A program made the position numbers and the translations under genes. From NCBI GenBank assembly GCA_022592435.1, contig JABYQS010000176.1:1-64000 (forward strand): DNA of 64,000 nt, written 5' to 3'. The notes beneath the pieces were generated by a model. The model worked only from the letters and a program-made list of their open reading frames with translations. It did no database searches and was not told where the DNA came from. Shown one piece after another: positions 12,062 through 22,876 of this stretch. The first letter of the stretch is position 1, and each line of letters begins with the position of its first letter. Origin of the DNA: Cerioporus squamosus (taxonomy: Eukaryota; Basidiomycota; Agaricomycetes; Polyporales; Polyporaceae).

Positions 12062-12833
12062 ATGGTCAGCGACATCCCCATTACTATCCTCCTCGCCGTC
12101 TTCACAACAGTCGTCCTCTCGTTCGACCCGCCCGAAGTTCCTCTTGGGTGGACAGCCATCTTCCCCTGCGCTGTCGACTTCCCGTCTCCCATACTCACCA
12201 AGGTCAACACTACGGTCTCCCCGTCGCTCACCGTGAAGGGATGCATCGAGCTCTGCGATGCTTCCGGCTACGACATCCTCTACGCCGGTGTCGAGAACGG
12301 GAACGAATGCCATTGCGGCACCGGACTCGCAGCCGCGCCCGAGGCAGTCGACGCCTCCGAGTGCGAGACTCCGTGCTCTGGAGACTTCGAGCTCTCATGC
12401 GGCGGGTCCTGGCGCATCCAGGTATGTGCGTTCTTCTGACAGACCTCTAGACTTGTCTCTGATCCTCCTCCGACAGATCTACCAATCGCCCGCGCTCCCC
12501 GGGAACACGGCAACCACCTGGCATCCGCAAGGTTGCTGGGTCGACACGTCCGCATCGCCCGTGCTCCGGCGTCCCATCACGCAGACGTTCGCGTCCAACG
12601 TGGACCTTGTCTTTCAGTGCAACGCGTTCTGCCAGCACCGCAGCTACCAGTGGGCAGGCGTGGAGAACGGAGTCGAGTGTCAGTGCGGCGCGACGGGCTT
12701 CGATCCGAACGCGCAGGCCGCTCCTGGAGCAGATTGTGACCAGGCACTGTGTCCACTGCCGAACAATGAGGGGATGGAAGTGTGTGGAGGGCCGCAGAGG
12801 TTGTGGGTTTTGCAGTATGATTTCGTGTCCTGA
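12062..12833 (+). CDS. secreted protein with two WSC domains
   Basis: Two exons (12062-12421 and 12477-12833) joined in phase 0 give 238 residues. A hydrophobic signal peptide (ITILLAVFTTVVLS) is followed by WSC domain 1 (GWTAIFPCAVD ... CIELCD ... YAGVENGNECHCG ... CSGDFELSCGGSWRIQ), encoded by exon 1, and WSC domain 2 (GCWVDTS ... CNAFCQ ... WAGVENGVECQCG ... CGGPQRLWVLQYD), encoded by exon 2. Each domain keeps the Cys pattern of the family. WSC domains are carbohydrate-binding modules of the fungal wall and of some secreted oxidases. Here there is no catalytic domain and no transmembrane anchor, so a secreted or wall-bound polysaccharide-binding role is inferred. It is the only fully intact copy of four in the window. 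Confidence 0.9.
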
Positions 12834-12941
12834 GTCTCGGACGTCAGGGGGATGACGAAGACTGTCTCATTCATTGCTTGTACAAGTCAAGAAGGTCTGC
12901 ATATCGAGATATTCCGATATCCAACCGGAAGCGGGAGGCAC

Positions 12942-14580
12942 TCAGTCTCGGGCGAGACCTTGAGGCATGATCGCTCCTGCGGCGGGGGACACCCGGGCAC
13001 GGAACTCGTTTGCCATGTCGATCATACGGACCCACTGCACATCGGCATGCGTGTTGACCCACTCGATGAAGCGTTCCTGAGAGCAGATCAGTCTGCGGGA
13101 GCGCGGAAGTGATGCGCAGACGCATACCAGCATCAGGAGGACGTGGGGACGGCTGCCGGGACAGATGTAAGTGGCAGAAGGTAGACAACAACGAATTGAA
13201 CTCACCCGCTGGCATCCGGGTGGATGGTGATTGGGAAGATGAAGTTCTCTTCCTCCCTGTAAAGGTAGGTGAAGGTGTCTTTCCATAGTTGTTCGACGTC
13301 TCGCGTGTTGACCTACAGAGATATACAGATGAGCCAGTGTTCTTGGAGATCGCGGCCGCCAGGCGAAACCGTGCGGTTGCGAAGAACTAAGTCGGACAGA
13401 CACGGCGTGCATGCATGCGTCATAATGAGGAGACTTACCCATCCGTGAGAGTTCGGAGAGGTTTTGACAAAGCTGAGAGAAAAGGAGGTCAGTCATGCGA
13501 CGCACTTGAACTTGAATTCGGTCTGCCTGCTATGAACAACATACACAAGAGGCGGCCAGTCGTCAAGGTACCTGTCATACAACGAGGTCAGCACGTTGCT
13601 TAGATGGAAGGAATGACTATCAAGGCGTACCAGTTCGCCGGGATTTCCACCAGCCCCGTCTCTTGGCCACGAACAAGAGGTTTCATCCAGGTCTCCGCGC
13701 TAGCCTGGTAGTCGATCTTCGTCCAAGAGTCATCGGTGCGCAGATAGTAGGCTTGCGAACTGTGATGCTGTGATCAGCGGAGGTGGTGTGGTGCACCGGG
13801 ATGTCGCCTCGGCGTACTCGTGTGCCATGTTTGAATGATCTGGGTGTAGACAAGATCAGACTTTCCCAACCTATATAGTTGCTCCCGCTTACCGTACTCG
13901 ATCCCCTTCTCGAGAAGAAGTCGCGTGTTCTCCTTGCTTGTGTCCCAGCACGGGGCGCAACTGCCTTTCGGAGGGACGCCGTTGTTGAACTTCGTGAGAA
14001 CTTCAAAGCTGCGGTCGAGGACCTCCTTCTGCTGTTCGACTGTCAGCCGCGTCTGTCGTTCGTGAGTATATCCGTGCAACCCGCTGCAGAGAGGTTAGCT
14101 GCTCCCCGTCCCAGCCCAGACCGGGGTGTACTCACATCTCATGTCCGCCCGCGTCCCGGATGGGTGCCAACTGCTCCGGGAACGTCTCGACACTGTGCGC
14201 TAGTCACGACACATTGGGGGTGAGTTCGACCGGGACAGCTCCGACAAGCATGCACGAGAAGCTGCTGTACAGACCAGGGATGAACCATGTCGCCTTGATG
14301 TTGTACTTGTCGAACAGCTTCAGCAGACGGGGAACTCCCACTTCGCCGGTGTACATGCCCTATCGTGTGGCAGCCATGGTATGGGCTCATTACATTGCAT
14401 TATGAAGGGGAAGGCATACCCGGGACACATCACATGGCGAGTTCTCCGCTCCCAGCGACCCGATCCTGCATATTCCTGTCGTCAGTTACTGGCCGAGTCT
14501 GAACTACCCATGTAAGTTACCTACCATCCTGACGCTGCATCGACATCAACACCGAAACCTACAAGTATCTTGCGGGGCAT
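12942..14580 (-). CDS. polysaccharide deacetylase (NodB/CE4-like)
   Basis: A metal-dependent deacetylase for N-acetylated polysaccharide such as chitin or a related substrate. On the reverse strand it starts at ATG 14578-14580 and stops at 12942-12944. About ten short exons join to give, in order, [13 protein letters not shown] (catalytic Asp and metal Asp), [28 protein letters not shown], the metal motif HGYTHE (His-x3-His), a central block with [43 protein letters not shown] and RPHVLLML before [18 protein letters not shown]. The order matches cytosolic-type NodB enzymes related to bacterial HpPgdA and fungal homologues. No signal peptide is visible, which suits that subgroup. It lies between WSC loci, so a wall-polysaccharide role is plausible, but the substrate is not shown by the sequence. 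Confidence 0.88.
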
Positions 14581-14869
14581 GTCGATCTCACAGGAGTGTC
14601 ACTTGGGTGAAGGGGGCTGGAGAGAAGGAATCTCGAGTAGGGTGGCCTATATATATGACGACTTACAGTGGAGTAGAAGGGAGACACGGGACTCCGTTGC
14701 TGAGAAGCTCACCAGGCACCCGGGCCGATGGAAGTCTGCGTCCAACGCAAAGACGAGAATGGTATGCGAACGAGCTGTTTATACTGTACCGAGTGCTGGA
14801 CGTTAGAAGTGAATAGGCTCTGAGCACACGAACGAAGTCAGATCATTCATGTCTGAGCGAGAGACGTAC

Positions 14870-15223
14870 CTGGATGCGGAACGAGCCCCCGCACGAGAGG
14901 GTGGGATCACCGGAGCACGGCGAGCTGCAGTCCGAGACCGGCGCTGTGGCGGGCGTGCCGGATAACGCGGTTCCGCAGTGGCATTCGTTACTGAACTCCA
15001 CACCAGCGAATATGAAGTCGGCGGCGTCGCAGCGCTCGATGCAGGTCGCGGGGGTGTTATCGCTGTATTGCGTAGTGACGTCGCCGGCGATGATGCGTGA
15101 GGGAGTATCGACTGCACATGCGTACTGTGTGGTCCAGTTGAGGGGGATCTGAGGTGGATTGAAGGAGTATACGTTGGCGGGGAGGGTAAGGACGAGTAGA
15201 ACCAGCGAGACAGCCTTGGCCAT
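14870..15223 (-). pseudogene. WSC-domain protein, 5' exon only
   Basis: Starting at ATG 15221-15223, a signal peptide (AVSLVLLVLTLPANVYS) leads into one WSC domain: NWTTQYACAVDTPS, CIERCD, FAGVEFSNECHCG, CSGDPTLSCGGSFRIQ. It ends at a good donor (CAG|GTACGT) exactly where the intact genes have their intron. No second WSC exon follows downstream on this strand, where the next 270 bases lead only to the deacetylase start. Exon length (354 nt, phase 0) matches exon 1 of the intact copies. Either a short one-domain protein is made by reading into the intron, or the gene was broken. The missing half is a good match for 11348-11686. Confidence 0.75.
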
Positions 15224-17066
15224 CTTGTGTGGCGGTAGAACAGAGGGCGTACAGACCTGCTAGAGGCATCGGCCTTCTTATAACATCAACAAGAGCCGAC
15301 GTGTATCCATGTCTAAGGCTAAGGTACCTAGGTGGAGAAGCGTAGCGATAGCTGGAGGAAGGGCGCGCTCGAGGTTGACGTTTCGAGTGGCACAAAGTGG
15401 GCAGCTAAAGGGAAAGGGAAATGCTGATTCGTTGAGTGAACCATATAGCCTTCAATGTCGCACATAATGAGGAACTCTGCTGCCTGGACAGATTTCGCAG
15501 TCAACCTTCCGTTGCACCCGTCAGGTTGCACAAGATAAATTGAAACAGCCGAGCAGCTAGACAACTCACTGTTCCCAAAGGTGACTGTGATACGTACCAA
15601 TATATCGTCATGAGATGCAGATGAGGCGTTCAAGTTACGCCTGACATGGACATCGGGATGCGACAGAGAAGGTCGGGGGGAACACTTGAAAGGATCCTGG
15701 CGTGTTCGTCCAGCCAGGGACATCCAGAGATGAGCGACGTGGTATAGGTGAGATATCGAGAAACCTGAGAATACTAGCTGAGAGGTTCCGACAGCGAGGT
15801 GAGGTGCATGGTGGAGGAGGAGAGAGACGGCTGTGGCACCTCCCGAGGCGCCTCAACTCGAACGTGGCCCCGGGAACCGCCGAAAGGCTCTTGACCTCGA
15901 CCACTACGCTAACATATGTGCCCCCGGTTCCCAACCCGTTCCATGCAAAACAGGACTGTAGAGTGCGTCAGACTCAAGATGTGCTCCTTCTATCTCTTTT
16001 CTCACCAGATTACAAGGTCATCAGGCTGGCGGGCCAACCGTAATACACAGACGCCTTTCCGAGAGCTTGTAGCAGTGGGGTCGACACCTCCGCTCGTCGG
16101 TGCCTCACAGCGTCATTCCAGATGATACATCTCACTAACGAGAGTTACGTTGCGCCCGGAAAATTGTGGCTTGACAGCTCCCATGCCCACCCTAGAGACC
16201 TCCGGCGACACGCGCACTAGGTCCACATAATGCCTTGGCTGAAGGCTCATAGTAGCTCGCTCGAGTAGGTGGCACTTCGCGATCTCCTTAGACAAAAGGC
16301 AGGCTTCCAGATTATATATGAGAGCACACCCAGACCCACTCACCCAAAACATGCAGGCTCAACTTGTCCGCTCTACTCGCAAAGCTCTCTGCGCTGGCGG
16401 GCCAGCCGGTGTTTCGGACGCACGTTCACTGGTTAGTTCCAACTTTCTATGCGGCAGGTAGTCCGCACGATGTCGGCATGCCGCCCCGGCTACCGTACAT
16501 GAATGCCCCTCGTGCAGCATAGGCCTTCGCGACCAGTTGTACAAGTACGACGTCATAGAGATGACCGACCTATCGCGCCCCACGCAGGCAGGTGGGCTAT
16601 GCCTCGCTCTGCTGGAGCTATATTCGTCGCGGTCGATCCTTGCGCAGATTTGCTACCAACCTCCGATGGTGTTGCCCGGTCTGCGGGTATGAGCCGCAGG
16701 GTACTGCGCTCCCCTTTCCCCAGGACCAACAGGCTATGTTCTGAAGGCTATGTCTTCCGTGCTCCACTAGTCGTGTCTGGAAAGGCTCTAAAAAACACTC
16801 CTAGATCCGGGGAACAATACGTGCATATACACACCGGCGGTTTTCTGAACCGCCCGTGGGCTGTCACCGTTCGCCCTCGTTAACTCCATCTTCCTCGCCG
16901 AGTGTACGCCTCGAGCGTTCGGGTCCAGAACGAGCACCTCACCACATCGCTCCAGCTAACCCGAATATCTTGGCGCACTCCGCTCACGACAGTATATTAT
17001 CCTCCCTCGCCACTCCTCGTGCAGCACACGAGTCTCCGCTCCCTCTTCATCCTTACATCTTGAAAC
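15224..17066. other. no supported gene
   Basis: About 1.8 kb between divergently oriented WSC loci. Short overlapping ORFs on both strands lack any family motif. The last 200 bases are C-rich and probably hold the promoter of the WSC gene at 17067. Confidence 0.4.
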
Positions 17067-18076
17067 ATGACCGCCCTCTCCCTCTTCCCAATAAACACCA
17101 TCCAAGTCCTCCCCTTCCTCCTCACCGGCACCACCCTCACGCACGCGCTCGCACACCCCGCAGCGCCCTCGCCCGCCTTCTCCCCACCCCCGCCGCTCCC
17201 GCTCAACTGGACGACAGTCCTCCCCTGCGCGACCGACACCCCCGCGCGCGTCCTCACCGGCGTCTCCACCCACCTCCTCGCCGCCAACAACACCCCGGCA
17301 GCCTGCATCGAGCTCTGCGACGCCCTCGCCCCGGGCGACTACACGTACGCCGGCGTCGAGTACGCCAACGAGTGCCACTGCGGCACCGGGCTCGTCTCGC
17401 CCGCGCCCCAGCCCGCGCCCGCGGCCGAGTGCGACATGGGATGTACGGGCGACCCGGACTTGTCTTGTGGCGGGTCCTGGCGCATCCAGGTGCGTACTGC
17501 ATAGTACTAGGACAGAAACGCATGCATGCATATCCGTCTGCCTCTGCCCGTCCAGCCTGAGCGAGGCGTCCCAGTCCCGCCACCACCGAACCTTGAACCT
17601 TGAATCTCTAAGGTTCGACATCGCAGTACTGAGCACTGAGCAGCAGCGGCACGATGCGTCCCCCCGGGCTCGGGTACCTCATACAGACCCCACGCTGACA
17701 CCGCGCCCTCGCGCGTCCCCGCGCCACACACACAGATATACAAGTCCCCCGCGCTCCCGCCCGGCAGCTGGACCCTCCAAGGCTGCTTCCTCGACACGCC
17801 CGCCTCGCCCGCCCTCGCGCACCCCGCGCACCACGCCTTCCCATCGAACCTCGACCTCGTCGGGCAGTGCATCGACTACTGCACGCACGCCGGCCTGCCG
17901 TGGGCCGGGGTCGAGGACGCGCAGGACTGCCAGTGCAGCGGCAGCGGGTTCGCGTCGGGCGGGGGCTCCGCGTCGACGAGGGCGAGTGCAACTCGACGTG
18001 CCCGCTCCCGCCGGGGGAGGGGAACGAGTATTGTGGCGGGTTCCAGAGGTTGATGGTGTATGAGTACCACGCGTAG
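17067..18076 (+). CDS. secreted two-WSC-domain protein with a one-base frameshift in exon 2
   Basis: Exon 1 (17067-17489) gives a signal peptide (IQVLPFLLTGTTLTHALA), a short Pro/Ala linker and WSC domain 1 ending SCGGSWRIQ. A long intron (17490-17735, 246 nt) is followed by exon 2, beginning IYKSPALPPGSWTLQGCFLD. WSC domain 2 is in frame up to CQCSGSGFAS, then the frame must change by one base in the G-rich run at about 17956-17966 to reach CNSTCPLPPGEGNEYCGG and the stop at 18074-18076. Exon 2 is 341 nt, one short of a multiple of three, which fits a single missing base. Codon bias is strongly C/G. Role as for the other WSC proteins: binding of wall polysaccharide. Whether the defect is real or an assembly error is unresolved. 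Confidence 0.8.
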
Positions 18077-18444
18077 GGCTGAAGAGTAGGCCGAGGTGCG
18101 GTGTCAGTGAGTGTCCAGAACTATCAGGCTGTACTCTACTCGGACGGTACTCGTCGTGGGCACTGGTTCAAGCTTATTGACGATTTACGGCGAACTCTAG
18201 CTCTGAGTACTTTACCAGTCGTTGCCTTGCCATGCTGAGAGAAATCCATGTCACGACGGAGGGATACGTAGCACGCGCTGAGTTCGGTATACAAACAATG
18301 TGTTCACAGCGTCCTTCGTGAATACGTACACAGCGTAACAAAGCGTTCCTAAGATCGTAACATGCAGCCACCAATCGTACAGTCGCAAGCGTTTACAAGA
18401 GTTCCAGGTCCACGAGTCCGTTATGCAAGTATGTTGAGCAAGGC
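18077..18444. other. convergent intergenic region
   Basis: This lies between the ends of the WSC gene (+) and the protease gene (-). No ORF or RNA signal seen. It should contain both polyadenylation sites. Confidence 0.4.
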
Positions 18445-20161
18445 TCAGTCGGTGCGCTGGGCGAGACCAACCCTCTTCTCTCCCTGGTCGACTGCGGAAA
18501 ACGATTCAGCAAAGGAGCCGGCAATCGCAACGGGCCTGATACTCACACACGACGTAGACGTTCTTCAGGAAGATGTCGCCGAAGATGTCGAAGCCGAGGT
18601 TTCCACTGCTCTGAATACCACCGAACGTGTAGCCATCGCCAGCATCGCTGAACGCAAGGTCCTTGCCGCTGACCTGGAGGGCATCGTCATCCATAAGGAA
18701 CGCTACATACCCCACACGCCACAGTATTACGTACCTTGTAGAGCTTGTCGCCCACCGCGAACGAGACATCAGGAAGGGTGGCGCTCGAAGGGAACTTGTA
18801 ACCGCCCTGCTCGTTATCGAACTCCGCGCCCTCGATAGCACCATAGAGCTCGTCAACGACATCGTCGGAGACCAGGAGGAGCGTGGTGCCAGTGTCGAGG
18901 ATGGTGGTGTTGCCGGAACGCTCCTTGGTCTTGCCGTTCAGCGTCCAAGAAGTAGACGGCACCTGCCAGAAGCCCTGAGAGCTGGAGAGATGTAAGAACA
19001 ATGCACCAGGTGCCGAGCAGGGATGAACGCACTTGTCAACGGGCGTGTACGTGATGGTGTCAGACGTGACCGAGTCGTCGATGAAGCCTGAACACGACGT
19101 GAACACGAATCGGCAGACGGAGTTAAGACATGTTACGCACCGAAGGAGTAGAAGCCAGCCTCGTCTCCGCGGCCGAGCTTGACGGTGAAGACAGGCTGTG
19201 CATGCTGTGAGCGTCTCGTGCGCATATACCCACTATCTTCGCGAAACTCACGGGGTCGATCAACTTCTTGTTGATCATGTTCTCGACGGGCGTCGCCACA
19301 GGCTTGGGAGAGACCGTGTTGATCGAGGGCCAGGCGAGGCCGAGGAGGCCGTCGTTGCCGCCATCCTGGAGGAAGCTGGAGCTGAGCTTCTCGGCGAGCT
19401 CAACGGCCTGGCCGGGGATGGCGATGTCGCCCACGGTGACGGTGTCGGTGTACACGTTACCGGAGGCCGAGGAGCCGTCACCGTAGCTGATGTTCCAGGA
19501 GCCGCTTGCCTTCTTCGCCGTGGACGACTTGGCAGGGTTGTAGACGTTGTGCCCCTTGTAGCGGGAGGCGTTGGCGAGCTCGGAGCTGGGAAGCTCGTGA
19601 TGAGGGAACGTGCAGGCCGACGGTCGGAGGGGGTGCTCACCTCCAAACCCAGAGGTCAGACGACCCGGTGTCGAAGTCGAGGTTGAGGGTGACGCCTGGG
19701 GTACCAATCTTGACGGGCACGACGTACTCCAGGCTAGGTACAGGTACAGAGGATGGTCAGCACGCGTCCGGACGCACGTCATAGTCACTAGGTGCACTTA
19801 CTCTGATAAGCAACACGTTCCCGACGAACCCCACAGCGTGAGCGTCTTGCTGGGACCTGACGGAAGCAAAAGTGACGGGACTGTACGCACCGTTCTGGAT
19901 GGACTCGGCGGGGACCTCGTGGTCGGTCTCCTTGTCGTGCTTGGACTTGACCTTCACGACGACGTTGTTGCGCTTTGCGAAACCGGCGTTGCGGCCGGTC
20001 TCGAAGCCGTAGCGGCGGGCAGCGCGAGCATACGCGGCGGAGAAGGAGGGGCCCTTGCCGCCTTGGTACTTGGCGGGGCGGACGAGAGGCTGGAGCTTCT
20101 GCATGTTTGCGGCGGTGGGTTTGGAGGAGGAAGAGAAGGGTTCGGAGGGTAGGCAGCCCAT
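18445..20161 (-). CDS. aspartic protease, family A1 (polyporopepsin-like)
   Basis: A pepsin-family endopeptidase. Starting at ATG 20159-20161, the first exon encodes a propeptide-like segment ([20 protein letters not shown]), then exons give the mature enzyme: [20 protein letters not shown], catalytic [30 protein letters not shown] (flap Tyr), [39 protein letters not shown], the second catalytic [29 protein letters not shown] and the terminal [14 protein letters not shown] before TGA at 18445-18447. At least six introns. No N-terminal signal peptide is evident; a similar arrangement is known in some fungal pepsins, or a short leader exon has been missed. All key residues are present, so the enzyme should be active. 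Confidence 0.9.
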
Positions 20162-22876
20162 CGCGGGGGTATTTATGCCGTTCTGGCGGACGGGCGTATG
20201 ACGTGCTCAAGACGAGGGCGCGCTGCGGAGAAAGGACATGGTGTCAGAGCTAGCTGGACGGACGCGAGGAGGGCTGTGACAGACGCACCAAGAGGAGAGA
20301 ATGGGAGCCGGAGAAGGGGCGAGAGACGGCAGAGTGAGGAGCGCGGTCGAGAGGGAGACGTCACCGGGAGGCCTCTCTCCTCTCTCCGGCCCTCGCGTCC
20401 TTATCACCTCCTCCCCATCCGTCTCTACCTGGGCCTTCTCAGCGGATGTCCTGGCGACTGCTTCTCTTTTCCGAACAGAACGTCCCCTCAGTCGCACACA
20501 TCCAGCCCCCTCGTCCGTCGTGCCATCTCGCACGTCTGCCCGAGGGTGAGTCAGGCTGCACAACGGTGCGCAGTACCACGGGCCATATGGTCGCTGCCCC
20601 AGTCGCCAGAAGCTCACCCATGATATCACAGAGAGACAAGGAACGACGTGCTCGAAATGGGACGCCTTTGTGGCGATCCCCCGCGCCAATCAAACTATAA
20701 ATAGAACCTCTCCTCCTCCCTTTCCAGCTTCACCTCTCTCCCAAGCACCTCTCTCTTCTCTTCCGCTGCCATCTAGTCCGATCATTGTTGGATACATAGC
20801 TCGCTCATTTCCGTCCTCATTTACCTTCACGATTTGCGGCCTCGGCGGACTAGTGTCTCGATTGCACGACGCGCGCGCAGCTTCCGTTGGCGTCACGTCC
20901 GCGCTCTCCCCGAGCGACGACCATTTGGTAAGTCGGCACCACGACAAGCTGACTGCATGGAGCCCCGGCCTTCCATGCATCTGCCGACCCACCCATTCAA
21001 TTTGCAGCCGCTGCGGTCGATCGCAATACATATAGCAGCCTCTCGTAACCCGACTCCACTCCTTGCAAGCGGCTTCCTACCGACAACGCTCTCCTTCGCG
21101 AAGGGTGTTTCTAAACCACCTAGTCTGCGAGGGCACTCCGGCCATCGCACTTAGCAGGCCTGCTATTACTCGAGTCTCGACACGCTGTCACCGCCCGCGG
21201 CACGACATGCCATAATATCTCGTCGCCTCTTGACGTGCCAGTGCCAGTGCCACGCTTCCCTCCCAGCGTATCTTGCAATTCACTCAGTCACTCGTGCCCT
21301 GCCTGATTGACGCGTTCGCGCGGCGCCTCGGTGACACGCACACGACCAGGCTCTAGCTGCGGAGGAAGAACGGGGATTGACCCTAGGTCTGCGATACGCC
21401 CGCTCGAACCGCTGGTGTGTGACACAATCCGTCGTTCACGAACGCCGCGACACCACCGGAGTCGAGCGAGGGACAGGTATAGAGAGGCATGGTGACCCGT
21501 GGACCGTGACGGCGTTGGGACTTGCTGCTACAGCACGATATTTCTCGACGAAGACGTACCTCCCCTCCTCGGTCATCGTGTTGAGTTACGCCATTCCTCG
21601 GGGTCGGGACGCTGGCTCTCGAGTCTCAAAGCGCTCCGTCGAGCAACGCGTGGTCGTGTCATGCTTGCTGAGGCCTGCAGCGAGTGACGGAAGAACGCAC
21701 GTGGACAATGCATAGGTAAGGAAGTACATTGTGGTCGACGGAGGACAGATTGACCGGATTGCCTACAGCAACCTACAGCCTCTCCGCGCCGTGCTTCCGC
21801 ATCGGAGAACGCCCCTCGACGCTTGGTAGCCACCGAAGCACTACCTACTGACGGAGATGGTAAGCTACTTACGCCGCGATCACCGTGCTTGGCGATCAAC
21901 ATAGTGGGCCAGAGTGGGCCGCCGGGACGGGACGGACTGTGTTACTGCTTCTGGTGCGCGGAGGCAGACTTCATCCGTCCAGATTGTGGCTCTGGGACGC
22001 GTCTCGATGCTCGCAGACTGGCGCGAGCACGCTAAATCTTCTGAAGGGTGCGTAAGTGACGGGTACAACGCCGTCTCGGATATGCAGTGCATTGGCTACG
22101 ATCGCCTCAACGGGCAAGTAGAATGCCGTGTCGGGACCCGCCGCCACTCTGGCATGTTGCGAGCATCCTGAACATGGAGGTGCGCTGCAACGTCTGCAGC
22201 GTGTCTTGACCTGCTAAACGTACTGTGTACGTGCAGCGTGCCGATCTCCTGCAAGCACGGTGCACCAGGACCGCAGGGATAAGAGTGCTGTCTCGCTTGC
22301 GTGTTTAGTACGTTCGAGCAACACCCTCTTCCTCCCGCCGTCGGAGCTCTGTTATACTTGACTACAGATGTCCTTCAAGAGGCTCTGCGTTTGGTCCGAG
22401 ACGCTCTGGTAAGCCCAACCGCTGATTGTCTGCTCCGGCCTCTGCATGATGCTGACGCGCCTGGCCATGAATGCCGCTGCGTGACCGCCAGCTGCAAGAG
22501 ACTGTCCAGGCGTGAATACCGCATCAGATGGGTAGATGTAAGCGTCGCCTCTTGTCACAGTCAAGCTCTCTCTCTGCAGAGTCACCGTCAGGAAACAGCC
22601 TCCCAGCGCGTTTCACTCTCGGACTCGAGCGACGAGCGCCACCAGGACGCGTCGCGGTCACGGGATGCGATTGCCACGTGGCTGCCTCGAGGTTGAGATT
22701 CTCCGCGCACTGACTCCGCCTTCATGTCCTTCATGTCGCCCATACAGCCTCGCGCTGTCTTCGCTCTGCAGTACTGATACCCCCTGTCTCCACGCGCTAT
22801 CTGTGATACCTCTTCTCGAGTCCCGGCCTCCGACCCCATCCTGTCCTGTCATCTCACACGAACCAACTAGAAACTC
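20162..22876. other. no supported gene
   Basis: The 2.7 kb between the divergent protease and NADAR genes must contain both promoters. Many GT/AG pairs with CTGAC-like branch sites occur at 20.9-22.6 kb, as at 6.4-7.6 kb, but the intervening pieces give no recognisable protein. A decayed gene or a long non-coding transcript is possible. Confidence 0.35.

Noticed and set aside
15700..15930. Possible gene on the forward strand
   Set aside because: An ORF with Arg/Leu bias, no motif and no convincing splice structure.
16856..17560. 234-codon forward ORF rich in Arg/Pro/His
   Set aside because: Out-of-frame reading of WSC exon 1; composition is typical of a shifted GC-rich gene.
512..20161. Secondary-metabolite cluster centred on the P450
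   Set aside because: No terpene synthase, PKS, NRPS or other tailoring gene is present; the nearest genes are WSC proteins, a deacetylase and a protease.
18445..20161. Protease called secreted with a classical signal peptide
   Set aside because: None of the possible starts gives a hydrophobic leader; left as unknown rather than assumed.
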